Source of the DNA: Tabrizicola sp.
GTDB taxonomy: Bacteria; Pseudomonadota; Alphaproteobacteria; Rhodobacterales; Rhodobacteraceae
Assembly (NCBI GenBank): GCA_025458105.1
Contig: JALOTD010000036.1
Location: 1-38,308, forward strand
DNA length: 38,308 nucleotides
Reading direction: 5' to 3'
Shown: in pieces, positions 7,390-15,116 of the stretch
Position numbering within the stretch: the stretch's first letter is position 1
Layout: every line of letters begins with the position of its first letter
The notes under the pieces: generated by a model
What the model was told of the DNA's origin: nothing
What the model saw: the letters and a program-made list of their open reading frames with translations, nothing else
The model's database searches: none
Translations under genes and position numbers: made by a program

Positions 7390-8382
7390 ATGCCCGTCTT
7401 CCCCGTACCGGTCTTCATTTCAGCCGTGCTGGCAGCATTTTTCGCAATCCGCCTGATCCGCGGCGGGACCCATCCTACGCTTTTGCTGCTGATTGCTGTC
7501 TGTGCGGTCCAGTCGGCCATCATCGCGCTGGTGCAGCACTATGGCGTGGCTGTCTTGCGACCGGTGCAGCCGATCCTTGCGCTGGTGATTCCAGCAGCCA
7601 GCTGGGCAGCGTTTGGCCAGGCGGCTGGCACAGTGATGCGCCAGTGGGCCTGGCATGCCATAGGGCCAGTAGCGGGACTGGTCTGTCTTGCAGTTCAACC
7701 GGCGCTCTTGGATCTGCTGATCCCCTTGTCCTTCGCGGGGTACGGCAGCGCCATGCTGCTTCGGCTTGCAAAGGGGGAAGACAGTCTGCCGAACAGCCTG
7801 TTGGACAACGGCGCGCAATCGCTGCGGTCCTGGCAGGTCCTTGCCCTGGCATTAATCGCATCAGCGCTCTGCGATATTCTGCTGACCTATGGACATGCGC
7901 GGGGCGGCGCGCAGGCCCTGGCCTGGGTGCCAAGTCTGGTCTCTTCGCTGTCGCTTCTGGCCCTTGGGGCGCTGAGCCTGACCCCTGCCATCGAAAGCCG
8001 CCGCGACGCAGAGCCAGATCCGCAAGAGCCAAGTCCCGAGGACAAGGAGCGCGACCTGCAGATCCTTGCACGTCTGGACGCCTATGTCGCCGCGCAAAAG
8101 CCCCATCTTGATCCGGACCTGACTTTGGCACGGCTGGCCCGAAAGCTGTCCTTGCCGGCCAAGCAGGTGTCGGCTGCGATCAACCGGGGCAAGGGCGAAA
8201 ACGTGTCGCGGTACATCAACCGGCTGCGTGTCGACGAAGCGTGCCGGTTGCTGAAGGGCGGCACGTCCGTGACCTTGGCGATGCTGGAGGCCGGGTTCAA
8301 CACCAAGTCGAACTTCAACCGCGAGTTTCTACGCGTGACCGGGCAAAGCCCAAGCCATTGGCTGGCTTCCGAAAAAGAGTGA
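7390..8382 (+). CDS. Membrane-anchored AraC-family transcriptional regulator
   Basis: About 330 residues. The first two thirds consist of six or seven hydrophobic segments (starting VFISAVLAAFFAIRLI) with no ligand-binding cupin, and the C-terminal 100 residues form the AraC double helix-turn-helix: LARLARKLSLPAKQVSAAIN and then VTLAMLEAGFNTKSNFNREF. This layout is that of membrane AraC regulators paired with divergent exported hydrolases in alphaproteobacteria, which suggests sensing at the membrane. AGAGGG ten bases upstream favours the ATG at 7390; an ATG at 7366 is possible but has no ribosome site. Target and signal are inferred from position only. Confidence 0.8.
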   Translation: MPVFPVPVFISAVLAAFFAIRLIRGGTHPTLLLLIAVCAVQSAIIALVQHYGVAVLRPVQPILALVIPAASWAAFGQAAGTVMRQWAWHAIGPVAGLVCLAVQPALLDLLIPLSFAGYGSAMLLRLAKGEDSLPNSLLDNGAQSLRSWQVLALALIASALCDILLTYGHARGGAQALAWVPSLVSSLSLLALGALSLTPAIESRRDAEPDPQEPSPEDKERDLQILARLDAYVAAQKPHLDPDLTLARLARKLSLPAKQVSAAINRGKGENVSRYINRLRVDEACRLLKGGTSVTLAMLEAGFNTKSNFNREFLRVTGQSPSHWLASEKE

Positions 8383-8399
8383 AGGTCGGGATTCCGGCC

Positions 8400-8909
8400 T
8401 CACGCCTCGCTGAGTGCGACCTTCATGTCCTTGACGAGGTAGATCGTCTCGCCGTCCGCCTCGACGCGTCCGTCTGCGACGCCCATCGTCAGGCGGCGGG
8501 TTTGCAGGGCCTTGGTGAAATCGACGTAGTACGTCAGCTTCTTGCGGTCAGGGCGGACCATGCCGGTCAGCTTCACTTCGCCCACCCCAAGCGCATAGCC
8601 GCGCCCCTGCCAGCCGCGCCAGCCGAGGTTGAAGCCGGTCAGTTGCCAGAGCCCGTCAAGGCCAAGGCAGCCCGGCATGATCGGGTTGCCGGGGAAGTGG
8701 CATTCGAAGAACCAGAGGTCGGGGGTGATGTCGAATTCAGCCACCACATGGCCCTTGCCGTGTTCGCCCCGGTCTTCGGAAATGTCGGTGATCCGGTCCA
8801 TCATCAGCATCGGCGGGGCGGGAAGCTGGGCGTTGCCGGGGCCGAAAAGCTCACCCCTGGAACAGGCGAGCAGCGCCTCTTTGTCGAAACTCGTCGGATA
8901 CAACGCCAT
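8400..8909 (-). CDS. fabA: 3-hydroxydecanoyl-ACP dehydratase/isomerase FabA
   Basis: FabA removes water from 3-hydroxydecanoyl-ACP and isomerises trans-2- to cis-3-decenoyl-ACP, the branch point to unsaturated fatty acids. The 169-residue hot-dog-fold protein carries the active-site His71 in [11 protein letters not shown] and Asp85 in [12 protein letters not shown] at 8909 gives the normal family length; a TTG six codons upstream is open but unlikely. In this lineage fabA normally sits directly beside fabB; here 2.9 kb with three unrelated genes separates it from fabB-fabI, while irr remains close on the other side. The FabA-FabB partnership makes the broken state of fabB notable. Confidence 0.95.
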   Translation of the reverse strand: MALYPTSFDKEALLACSRGELFGPGNAQLPAPPMLMMDRITDISEDRGEHGKGHVVAEFDITPDLWFFECHFPGNPIMPGCLGLDGLWQLTGFNLGWRGWQGRGYALGVGEVKLTGMVRPDRKKLTYYVDFTKALQTRRLTMGVADGRVEADGETIYLVKDMKVALSEA

Positions 8910-8940
8910 CCCTTGTGGTCCCCCCAATGCGAATAACCCT

Positions 8941-8969
8941 ACCTAGCATTTGCGGGCGAAGGGTGGCAA
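8941..8969 (-). promoter_or_regulatory. Possible fabA promoter
   Basis: On the minus strand TTGCCA (8964-8969), a 17-base spacer and CTAGGT (8941-8946) precede fabA by about 30 bases. No Irr or Fur-type box was seen in the 89 bases between fabA and the divergent MFS gene. Confidence 0.35.
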
Positions 8970-8998
8970 GGCTGGCAGCCTTGGTGCAGGAGGACGGC

Positions 8999-10249
8999 AT
9001 GTTCCGGCGGTTTCTGGCGGCGAGCGGCCTGGCGAACCTGGGCGACGGGATCGCGACCTTGGCCTGGGTCTGGGTGGCCAGTACGCTAACGCGGGATGCA
9101 GCGCTGATTGCGCTGGTGCCAGTGGCGCTGCGGCTGCCTTGGGCCATTTTCGCGATTCCGGCGGGGATCGTGGCCGACCGGGTGGACCGGCGGCGGCTGG
9201 TCATTGCGATGGATGCGGTGCGGGCGCTGGCCTTCCTTGCGGCGGCAGGCGCGCTGACGCTGCGGGGCGAGGGCGGTCCGGCGCCGATGGAGGGGGTCAG
9301 TTCGGTGCCCTTGTTCGTGGCGCTGGTCCTTTGCGCGATGACTGTGGGGATTGCCGAGGTCTTCCGCGACAATGCGGCGCAAACGCTCTTGCCCTCTATC
9401 GTGCCCGATCAGGGGCTGGAGCGGGCGAACGGGCGGCTTTGGACGACCGAGGCCTTGGCGAACCAGCTGATCGGCCCTGCCTTTGGCGCTTTCCTTTTGG
9501 GTGCGGCGCTGGCGCTGCCCTTTGCTTTCAACGCGCTGGCTTATGGAGCAGCAGCGATCCTGATGACGCGCCTGCAGGGTCAGTTCCACCCCGGCACGCC
9601 GGTCGAGGCGCGCTGGCGGGCGGCCTTCGTGACGGCCTGGCGCTACCTGATGGGGCAGCGGCTGCTGGTGCTTCTGGCGGTGGTGACGGGGCTTTGGAAC
9701 ATGACCTTTGAGGCGACGCTCTTCGCGCTGGTTCTGCATGCGCAGGAAAACCTGGGGCTTTCGGCGCAAGAGTACGGCTTTGTGCTAACCGCCTTTGCGC
9801 TGGGCGGCGCGCTGGCGGGGCTGATCGGCGACAAGATCGCCCTGCGGCTGGGGGCAGGGCGGACGCTGCGGCTGAGCCTGCTTGTCAGTGCGGCGATGCT
9901 GCTGCTGGTGCCGCTTGCGCCGAACGGGTGGCTTTTGGCGGCGACCTTCGTGGTCTTTGAAATGGCAGGGATCACCTGGAACATCGTCTCGGTCAGCCTG
10001 CGGCAGCGCATGATCCCGGACGAGTTGCGCGGGCGGGTGAACAGCCTCTATCGCCTGCTGGCCTGGGGGATGATCCCGATCGGGATCGCGCTTTCCGGCT
10101 GGCTGATCGGGCTGGCCGAGGGCTGGATTGGGCGCGCGCAGGCGCTTACGGTGCCGATCTGGGTCGCGGGTGGGCTGATGCTGGCCATGGCAATCCTGGT
10201 GCAGGGTCCGCTGCAGCGCGGGCTGGATCAGGCACGGGGGCGTCAATAG
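8999..10249 (+). CDS. MFS transporter, EntS-like exporter family
   Basis: A 416-residue major facilitator superfamily protein with about twelve hydrophobic segments. The loop GIVADRVDRRRLVI (about 58-71) is the MFS motif A between helices 2 and 3, and the overall pattern matches the MFS_3 group that includes the enterobactin exporter EntS. Substrate is unknown; drugs or small metabolites are likely. ATG at 8999 is fixed by AGGAGG five bases upstream; the frame runs further left but without a ribosome site. It is divergent from fabA and ends just before the irr promoter. The nearby iron regulator may hint at siderophore-type cargo, but no siderophore genes are in view. Confidence 0.82.
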   Translation: MFRRFLAASGLANLGDGIATLAWVWVASTLTRDAALIALVPVALRLPWAIFAIPAGIVADRVDRRRLVIAMDAVRALAFLAAAGALTLRGEGGPAPMEGVSSVPLFVALVLCAMTVGIAEVFRDNAAQTLLPSIVPDQGLERANGRLWTTEALANQLIGPAFGAFLLGAALALPFAFNALAYGAAAILMTRLQGQFHPGTPVEARWRAAFVTAWRYLMGQRLLVLLAVVTGLWNMTFEATLFALVLHAQENLGLSAQEYGFVLTAFALGGALAGLIGDKIALRLGAGRTLRLSLLVSAAMLLLVPLAPNGWLLAATFVVFEMAGITWNIVSVSLRQRMIPDELRGRVNSLYRLLAWGMIPIGIALSGWLIGLAEGWIGRAQALTVPIWVAGGLMLAMAILVQGPLQRGLDQARGRQ

Positions 10250-10252
10250 GGT

Positions 10253-10282
10253 TTGAAACCGGGGGGATTTGTCCTTTATATG
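10253..10282 (+). promoter_or_regulatory. Likely irr promoter
   Basis: TTGAAA (10253-10258), an 18-base spacer and TATATG (10277-10282) lie 22 bases before the irr start at 10304, giving a short 5' leader. Confidence 0.5.
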
Positions 10283-10303
10283 ACTGGACAGACAGGAATG
10301 GTG

Positions 10304-10732
10304 ATGACCCAGGCGATGGACCCCCGGCACACTCAGCGCAGCACGGCTTGGCTGGCCTCAGCCGGATTGCGCCCGACGCGGCAGCGGCTGGCCTTGGCCG
10401 AGCTGCTGGTTGGCGACGGTGAGAACCGGCATGTGACGGCAGAAAGCCTGTATGCGGCCAGCCTGGCCACGGGCGAGAAGGTCAGCCTTGCGACCGTCTA
10501 CAATACCTTGCGCGCGTTCTGCGATGCGGGGCTGATGAACGAGGTCGTGGTTGATGGCTCGAAAAGCTATTTCGACACCCGCATCGACGACCATCCGCAT
10601 TTCTACTGGGAAGACAGCCACACTCTGACCGATGCCCCGGCGGACGAGCTGGAAATCGCCGCGCTTCCGAAGGTGCCGGATGGCATGGAAGTGGCGCGGG
10701 TCGACGTCGTCATTCGCCTGCGTAGGGCATGA
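10304..10732 (+). CDS. irr: Fur-family iron response regulator Irr
   Basis: Irr is the Fur-superfamily regulator that alphaproteobacteria use to sense iron through haem status. This 142-residue protein shows the winged helix (GLRPTRQRLALAELL, 21-35; VSLATVYNTLRAF, 60-72) and the Irr-type signature VDGSKSYFDTRIDDHPHF (83-100), with the HPH His pair in the region implicated in haem or metal sensing. The ATG at 10304 has AGGA six bases upstream; earlier ATGs in the frame lie inside the promoter or on the ribosome site. Irr next to fabA is a conserved alphaproteobacterial neighbourhood, which supports the call over generic Fur, Zur or PerR. Confidence 0.88.
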   Translation: MTQAMDPRHTQRSTAWLASAGLRPTRQRLALAELLVGDGENRHVTAESLYAASLATGEKVSLATVYNTLRAFCDAGLMNEVVVDGSKSYFDTRIDDHPHFYWEDSHTLTDAPADELEIAALPKVPDGMEVARVDVVIRLRRA

Positions 10733-10735
10733 TAA

Positions 10736-10758
10736 AGGGCGGGGTTGATCCCCGCCCT
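10736..10758. terminator. Bidirectional hairpin between irr and the FAS1 gene
   Basis: AGGGCGGGG (10736-10744) pairs perfectly with CCCCGCCCT (10750-10758) around a five-base loop, four bases after the irr stop and between convergent genes. There is no long U-tract, so it may end transcription weakly or in both directions. Confidence 0.65.
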
Positions 10759-10781
10759 CACTCGTGACGAACCTCTGCGGC

Positions 10782-11324
10782 TCAGTTCGGGACCATGACC
10801 GTGTCGATGACGTGGATCACGCCGTTCGACTGGTCGACGTCGCCAATCGTGATCGTGCCGATGTTCCGGGATTCCGAGTAGATCATCGCCGTGTCGCCCT
10901 TGAACCGGATCGAGAGCGCGTCGCCCGAGAGGGTCTTGAGGTTGGCATAACCATCGGCGCCGACCTTGGCCCGCAGATCGGCCAGTTTCAGGTCACCGGC
11001 CACGACATGGGCGGTTAGGACCTTGGTCAACATGTCCTTGTTCTCCGGCTTCAGAAGCGTGTCGACAGTGCCTGCGGGAAGGGCGGCAAAGGCGTCGTTG
11101 ACCGGGGCGAAGACGGTAAACGGGCCGGGGCCCATCAGCGCGTCAACAAGACCCGCGGCCTTGACGGCTGCAACCAGCGTGGTGTGGTCGGCCGAATTGA
11201 CGGCATTCTCGACTATGTTCTTGTCTTCGAACATCGGGGCGCCGCCGACATCGGGGTTCGAGGCAAAGGCTGCAGGGGCGAAGGCGGTCAGCGCGATGGC
11301 GCCGAGGATAAGGCGAAACGACAT
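10782..11324 (-). CDS. Secreted fasciclin (FAS1) domain protein
   Basis: A 180-residue exported protein: signal peptide MSFRLILGAIALTAFAPAAFA, then a single FAS1 domain with both conserved blocks, FTVFAPVNDAFAALP (H1) and the C-terminal GVIHVIDTVMVP (H2). FAS1 domains mediate adhesion or ligand binding outside the cytoplasm; single-domain bacterial forms are often stress induced, but their exact roles are unclear. AGGGAG precedes the ATG. The upstream DNA is unusually structured: an 8-bp inverted repeat in the leader, an ECF-like promoter and an 18-bp palindrome. Confidence 0.88.
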   Translation of the reverse strand: MSFRLILGAIALTAFAPAAFASNPDVGGAPMFEDKNIVENAVNSADHTTLVAAVKAAGLVDALMGPGPFTVFAPVNDAFAALPAGTVDTLLKPENKDMLTKVLTAHVVAGDLKLADLRAKVGADGYANLKTLSGDALSIRFKGDTAMIYSESRNIGTITIGDVDQSNGVIHVIDTVMVPN

Positions 11325-11344
11325 TGGGATCTCCCTGGATGGCT

Positions 11345-11363
11345 CAGCCGGACTATCCGGCTG
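11345..11363. repeat. Perfect inverted repeat in the FAS1 gene leader
   Basis: CAGCCGGA (11345-11352) and TCCGGCTG (11356-11363) with a three-base spacer lie about 20 bases before the FAS1 start, inside the probable mRNA leader. It could be an RNA hairpin or a protein site. Confidence 0.55.
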
Positions 11364-11376
11364 TCACATCGCAAGG

Positions 11377-11402
11377 AACGGGGGCTTTGCCGGGTAAGTT
11401 TC
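11377..11402 (-). promoter_or_regulatory. Possible ECF-type promoter of the FAS1 gene
   Basis: On the minus strand GAAAC (11398-11402), 17 bases, then CGTT (11377-11380) resembles the GGAAC-N16/17-CGTT pattern of extracytoplasmic or general-stress sigma factors, with one mismatch. No housekeeping-type promoter is visible. Confidence 0.35.
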
Positions 11403-11410
11403 GCGCCCGG

Positions 11411-11428
11411 GTTCACAGCTGCGTGAAC
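11411..11428. repeat. 18-bp palindrome upstream of the FAS1 promoter
   Basis: GTTCAC (11411-11416), AGCTGC, GTGAAC (11423-11428) is a perfect dyad between the stop of the upstream minus-strand gene (11433) and the FAS1 promoter. It could be an operator or an end-of-transcript hairpin; there is no U-tract. Confidence 0.5.
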
Positions 11429-11432
11429 GGTG

Positions 11433-12302
11433 TCAGAACCACTGGCCCGGCTCCATCAGCCCGAGGTCCAACAACTGCTGGCTGTGCCAGTTGAAGGGGA
11501 CCGAGTTGCGCCAGCGGAAGGTCTGTATCGCATGGCGCGACCCGGGATTGGTGCGCAGCGCTTTGGCTGTGCGGAAGGAACAGACTGCCGCGGTCAGATT
11601 GTGGTGCCAGGGGCAGGCATAGGTGTTCATCTCTTCGTCGGTGAGGGTGTAGTCAGGCTGAAGTCGCAGGCCCGGTTTGGCGCGGAAAAGCGAGATGCGG
11701 TCGATCCGGCGGCGATGCCAGGGAACGTGCTCCTCGAACCGCCAGCGCAGGCCGCCGAAGAAGTCCATTTGCCGGTCTTTCGGCTGCCAGTCGCGGGCCG
11801 GATCTTTGCGCGCGAGAGCGTAATAGCCTGACCGGTCAAGCCAGGCGTCGGCAAGGTTGACCGCATTCGGGCTGGCCGCCAGATCGCCTGCGTAAAGGTC
11901 GATCACATAGGTCAGCATGGCATCCCGCCGCTCTTCACTATGGAACGTCAGAAGCTCGCGGATGCGGCGGGTCTCGCAGAACGGGAAATGCAGATACTCG
12001 GCGTTGTAGCAGTAGTGCACCCAGGCCCCGGCGACATGGTCGATGACCTGATTCACGGCACTTGGCAGGGCTGCTTCAGCAAAGACGTCGTGGGTGACAA
12101 TGTGAACGCGGGATTCATTTTCGGGGGAGACCTCGACGCCCGAAGGCGCCAGCAGGATCACGTCGCGAAAGCCACACTTCTTCTGGTGCGCGAGGGTAGA
12201 GTCGATCTCGACCTCATCCTCGGCCATGACCAGAGACAAGGGCCCCTTGGCAAGGGCGCTGCTTCGGGCAGTCAGGAAGTCGGCAAGCGATGGATAACGC
12301 AT
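11433..12302 (-). CDS. Conserved protein of unknown function, possibly glycosyltransferase-like
   Basis: A soluble protein of 289 residues without signal peptide or membrane segment. I do not recognise a named family with confidence. The N-terminal part, PLSLVMAEDEVEIDSTLAHQ followed by a Rossmann-like GFRDVILLAPSGVEV, and the later YNAEYLHFPFCE and DRISLFRAKPGLRL stretches resemble group-2-type glycosyltransferases of the GT-A fold that lack obvious substrates, but no clear DxD motif stands out. It is Trp-, His- and Arg-rich near the end. The ATG at 12302 is preferred to a TTG 22 codons upstream, although neither has a strong ribosome site. It is divergent from miaB. Confidence 0.6.
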   Translation of the reverse strand: MRYPSLADFLTARSSALAKGPLSLVMAEDEVEIDSTLAHQKKCGFRDVILLAPSGVEVSPENESRVHIVTHDVFAEAALPSAVNQVIDHVAGAWVHYCYNAEYLHFPFCETRRIRELLTFHSEERRDAMLTYVIDLYAGDLAASPNAVNLADAWLDRSGYYALARKDPARDWQPKDRQMDFFGGLRWRFEEHVPWHRRRIDRISLFRAKPGLRLQPDYTLTDEEMNTYACPWHHNLTAAVCSFRTAKALRTNPGSRHAIQTFRWRNSVPFNWHSQQLLDLGLMEPGQWF

Positions 12303-12490
12303 CTGGGGTCCGGCAAGGTTTGCCGAAACGTCAGGGATAGCGTCTGTGGATGCAAGGTGTTGCGACAAGCATGGGCTTCGACAGTGGAGGCGCGTTGCCG
12401 ACAGGCGTCACCCCCCCCGGGGTGCCGCGGCTGGCGTTGCCGCAGGGGGCAAGAGGGTGTAAAGCCGCGTCTAGCCCAAGGAACCACCGC

Positions 12491-13810
12491 ATGACCGCGC
12501 CCAAGAAGCTTTTCGTCAAGACCTATGGCTGTCAGATGAACGTGTATGACAGCGAGCGTATGGCCGAAGCCCTGGGCGCGAAGGGCTATGTCACAACGGA
12601 CGTTGTGGAAGATGCAGACATGGTGCTGCTGAACACCTGCCACATCCGCGAGAAGGCGTCGGAGAAACTGTATTCCGACCTGGGGCGGTTGCGCGGGCTG
12701 AAGGCAGTGAAGCCGGGAATGAAAGTGGGCGTCGCTGGCTGTGTCGCACAGGCCGAGGGCGAGGAAATCCTGCGCCGGTCTTCGGTCGTGGACCTTGTCG
12801 TCGGACCGCAGGCCTATCACCGGCTGCCCGAGATGGTTGAGGCCGAGGGTCGCCTTGTCGACACGGAGTTTCCAGTAGAAGACAAGTTCACTCTTCTGCC
12901 CGAGCGCAAAGCGTTGCGGGGGCCGACGGCGTTCCTGACGGTTCAGGAAGGCTGCGATAAGTTCTGCGCCTTCTGTGTGGTGCCCTACACGCGCGGGGCA
13001 GAGGTCAGCCGTCCGGTTGCGCGCCTTCTGGAGGAGGCGCGCGGGCTCGTGGCGCAGGGTGTGCGCGAGATCACGCTTCTGGGCCAGAACGTCAACGCCT
13101 ATCACGGCGAGGGGCCGGGCGGGGTGTGGAGCCTGGCGCGGCTGGTGCGCGAGATGGCAGACATCCCGGGACTGGAGCGCCTGCGCTACACGACCAGTCA
13201 TCCGAATGACATGGACGAGGACTTGATTGCCGCGCATGGCGAGGTGCCGCAGCTGATGCCCTATCTGCATCTGCCGGTGCAGTCAGGCAGCGACCGCATC
13301 CTGAAGGCGATGAACCGCAAGCACACTGCAGATGCCTATCTGCGTCTGATTGGGCGCATCCGCGCGGCGCGACCGGATATCCTTTTGTCGTCGGATTTCA
13401 TCGTGGGCTTTCCTGGCGAAACCGACGCGGACTTTCAGGCGACGATGGACCTGATCCGAACGGTGGGGTTTGGGGCGGCGTTTAGCTTCAAATACTCGGC
13501 ACGGCCCGGCACGCCCGCAGCCGAGAAGACACCGGTCCCAGGAGATATCGCGGATGCCCGGCTGCAGGAATTGCAAGCGCTGATCACCGCACAGCAACGT
13601 GCGGCGCAGGAGGCGATGGTCGGACGCGAGGTAACGGTCCTCTATGAGAAGCCAGGACGGTTGCCGGGGCAGATGGTCGGCAAATCGGATCATCTGCATG
13701 CCGTCCATGTCCACGACCCGGAGGGCCGAATCGGGGATCTGGTCCGGGTGAGCGTCTCAGCTTCGTCTTCCAACTCGTTGGCTGCAGAGGTGCTTCTCCG
13801 AAACGCTTGA
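12491..13810 (+). CDS. miaB: tRNA-2-methylthio-N6-dimethylallyladenosine synthase MiaB
   Basis: MiaB is the radical-SAM methylthiotransferase that adds the 2-methylthio group to i6A37 in tRNAs reading UNN codons. The 439-residue protein has an N-terminal cluster with Cys14, Cys50 and Cys84 ([20 protein letters not shown]), the radical-SAM triad C155-x3-C159-x2-C162 (GCDKFCAFC) and a C-terminal TRAM domain (about 375-437). ATG at 12491 has AAGGA eight bases upstream. An upstream extension of 47 open codons has no homology and is not part of the protein. Confidence 0.95.
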   Translation: MTAPKKLFVKTYGCQMNVYDSERMAEALGAKGYVTTDVVEDADMVLLNTCHIREKASEKLYSDLGRLRGLKAVKPGMKVGVAGCVAQAEGEEILRRSSVVDLVVGPQAYHRLPEMVEAEGRLVDTEFPVEDKFTLLPERKALRGPTAFLTVQEGCDKFCAFCVVPYTRGAEVSRPVARLLEEARGLVAQGVREITLLGQNVNAYHGEGPGGVWSLARLVREMADIPGLERLRYTTSHPNDMDEDLIAAHGEVPQLMPYLHLPVQSGSDRILKAMNRKHTADAYLRLIGRIRAARPDILLSSDFIVGFPGETDADFQATMDLIRTVGFGAAFSFKYSARPGTPAAEKTPVPGDIADARLQELQALITAQQRAAQEAMVGREVTVLYEKPGRLPGQMVGKSDHLHAVHVHDPEGRIGDLVRVSVSASSSNSLAAEVLLRNA

Positions 13811-13981
13811 GATTTTCAGACTGTTGCAGATCAGCCAGAAACCGGGGTTTTTGGTGCAAATAAGCAAGACGAAGCTCTCCGAGTTGGATGATTTCCTTCA
13901 CTTCGCCGTGTTTCATCTGCTTTATGGACTCAATCGGGGCTGCAAGACTCGGCTAAAGCGAGACCAAGGAGATTGGCAGTG

Positions 13982-14545
13982 ATGAAGATGGGAAGCATGC
14001 TGCGAGGCGCGGTAGCGTCGGTCGTTGCAGGCGCGTGTCTTGTCATCGCGCCCATGGCGATGGCGCAGGACGGCGAAGTGACCGGCAAGATCGAATGGGG
14101 CGTATGGGTTGATGCCGACGGCTGCCAGCATTGGTGGGCTGATGGCGGGGAAGAAGGCTACATGGTGCCGCGACGGGACCGAAAAACCGGCAAGCCGGTC
14201 TGCATGAAGCAGGTCAGCTGTTTGTCGGAATCGACCGATGCTTATTTCGCGACGGCCAGCGCCTCGCTGACGGCTGACGGTCGGCGAAAGCTCGAAGCGT
14301 TCTTTACAACTTCGGACGCCTTCTCGTATTCGATTGCCGGTCATACGGACAGCCGTGGCTCGGACGAGTACAACCAGGGTCTGTCGGAAGCCCGTGCCAA
14401 GACGGTCGCCGATGTGGCGCGGTCAGTTGGGGCGGTGGTCGAAAGCGAAATTGGATTTGGCGAAAAGCAGCCGGTGGCCTCGAACAGCACGGCGGCGGGC
14501 ATGGCGAAGAATCGCCGTGTCGAAGTTCTCTGCAAGAAGGGCTGA
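13982..14545 (+). CDS. OmpA-family peptidoglycan-binding protein with N-terminal Cys module
   Basis: A 187-residue exported protein: signal peptide ending IAPMAMAQ, a small N-terminal module (about 36-70) and a C-terminal OmpA/MotB domain with GHTDSRGSDEYNQGLSEARA and NRRVEV, the peptidoglycan-binding signature. The module reads DADGCQHWW...GEEGYMVPR and ends KTGKPVC; its two Cys could form a disulfide. The same module recurs in the lipoprotein encoded two bases downstream. AAGGAGA lies nine bases before the ATG at 13982; an in-frame TTG at 13973 abuts the ribosome site and is unlikely. The pair probably works at the outer membrane and cell wall. Confidence 0.85.
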   Translation: MKMGSMLRGAVASVVAGACLVIAPMAMAQDGEVTGKIEWGVWVDADGCQHWWADGGEEGYMVPRRDRKTGKPVCMKQVSCLSESTDAYFATASASLTADGRRKLEAFFTTSDAFSYSIAGHTDSRGSDEYNQGLSEARAKTVADVARSVGAVVESEIGFGEKQPVASNSTAAGMAKNRRVEVLCKKG

Positions 14546-14546
14546 C

Positions 14547-14927
14547 ATGATGACGCTTGCAAGAGATGGAATGGACCGCATCGGGGTTGTAGGGCGCAGC
14601 AGCCTTTTGCTGGCGCTGGCCGTCGCGCTGTCGGGGTGCAGTTTCCTGGAAGCGGGTCGCCCCTATTTTGGCCCGGCCTCGACAATTGCCAAGCCGGTCG
14701 ATTCGGCGACGGACACCGGTGGGCTTGTCGAAGGCGAGGCTGCGATCGCCTATGATCCAGACGGATGCCAGGTCTGGATCATTGATGACGGCCTGGAAGG
14801 CTATTCTTCGCCGAGGTTCGATCCGAAGACCGGATTGCCGGTCTGCGACGACAAGTATCCGCCGGGCACGGTGGTCGGGGACTATCAGTCGTCCAGCTCG
14901 CCGATCGGTGACTGGGTGCCGCGGTAA
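14547..14927 (+). CDS. Outer-membrane lipoprotein sharing the Cys module of the preceding OmpA protein
   Basis: A 126-residue lipoprotein with lipobox LSGC after a hydrophobic run (LLLALAVALSGC), so the mature N-terminus is a lipidated Cys. The rest carries one recognisable block, DPDGCQVWI..DGLEGYSSPRF ending KTGLPVC, which matches the module in the upstream OmpA gene in spacing of Asp, Gly, Cys, Trp, Glu-Gly-Tyr, Pro-Arg and the final Cys. It starts one base after the OmpA stop, so the two are co-transcribed. The family is unnamed as far as I can tell; a role in envelope structure is inferred from the partner. Confidence 0.75.
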   Translation: MMTLARDGMDRIGVVGRSSLLLALAVALSGCSFLEAGRPYFGPASTIAKPVDSATDTGGLVEGEAAIAYDPDGCQVWIIDDGLEGYSSPRFDPKTGLPVCDDKYPPGTVVGDYQSSSSPIGDWVPR

Positions 14928-14951
14928 CCTGTCGCTACATCCGAGGATTGG

Positions 14952-14981
14952 GGGGCCTTGATGCAGTCAGGGCCCCTTTTT
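14952..14981 (+). terminator. Rho-independent terminator after the OmpA/lipoprotein pair
   Basis: GGGGCC (14952-14957) pairs with GGCCCC (14971-14976), followed by five T. It lies 25 bases after the lipoprotein stop. Confidence 0.75.
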
Positions 14982-15116
14982 GCTGCAGAAGGCGGCCCGG
15001 CTGTCACGGAACCTGCATCATTTCGCACAACAGTTTGTGCACGGCACTGGTTTTGCTTGCCAGATGACGTAGCGGGTTGCACAGTTTCAGTGTGGCCCTG
15101 ACAAAAGGAGAGCCCG

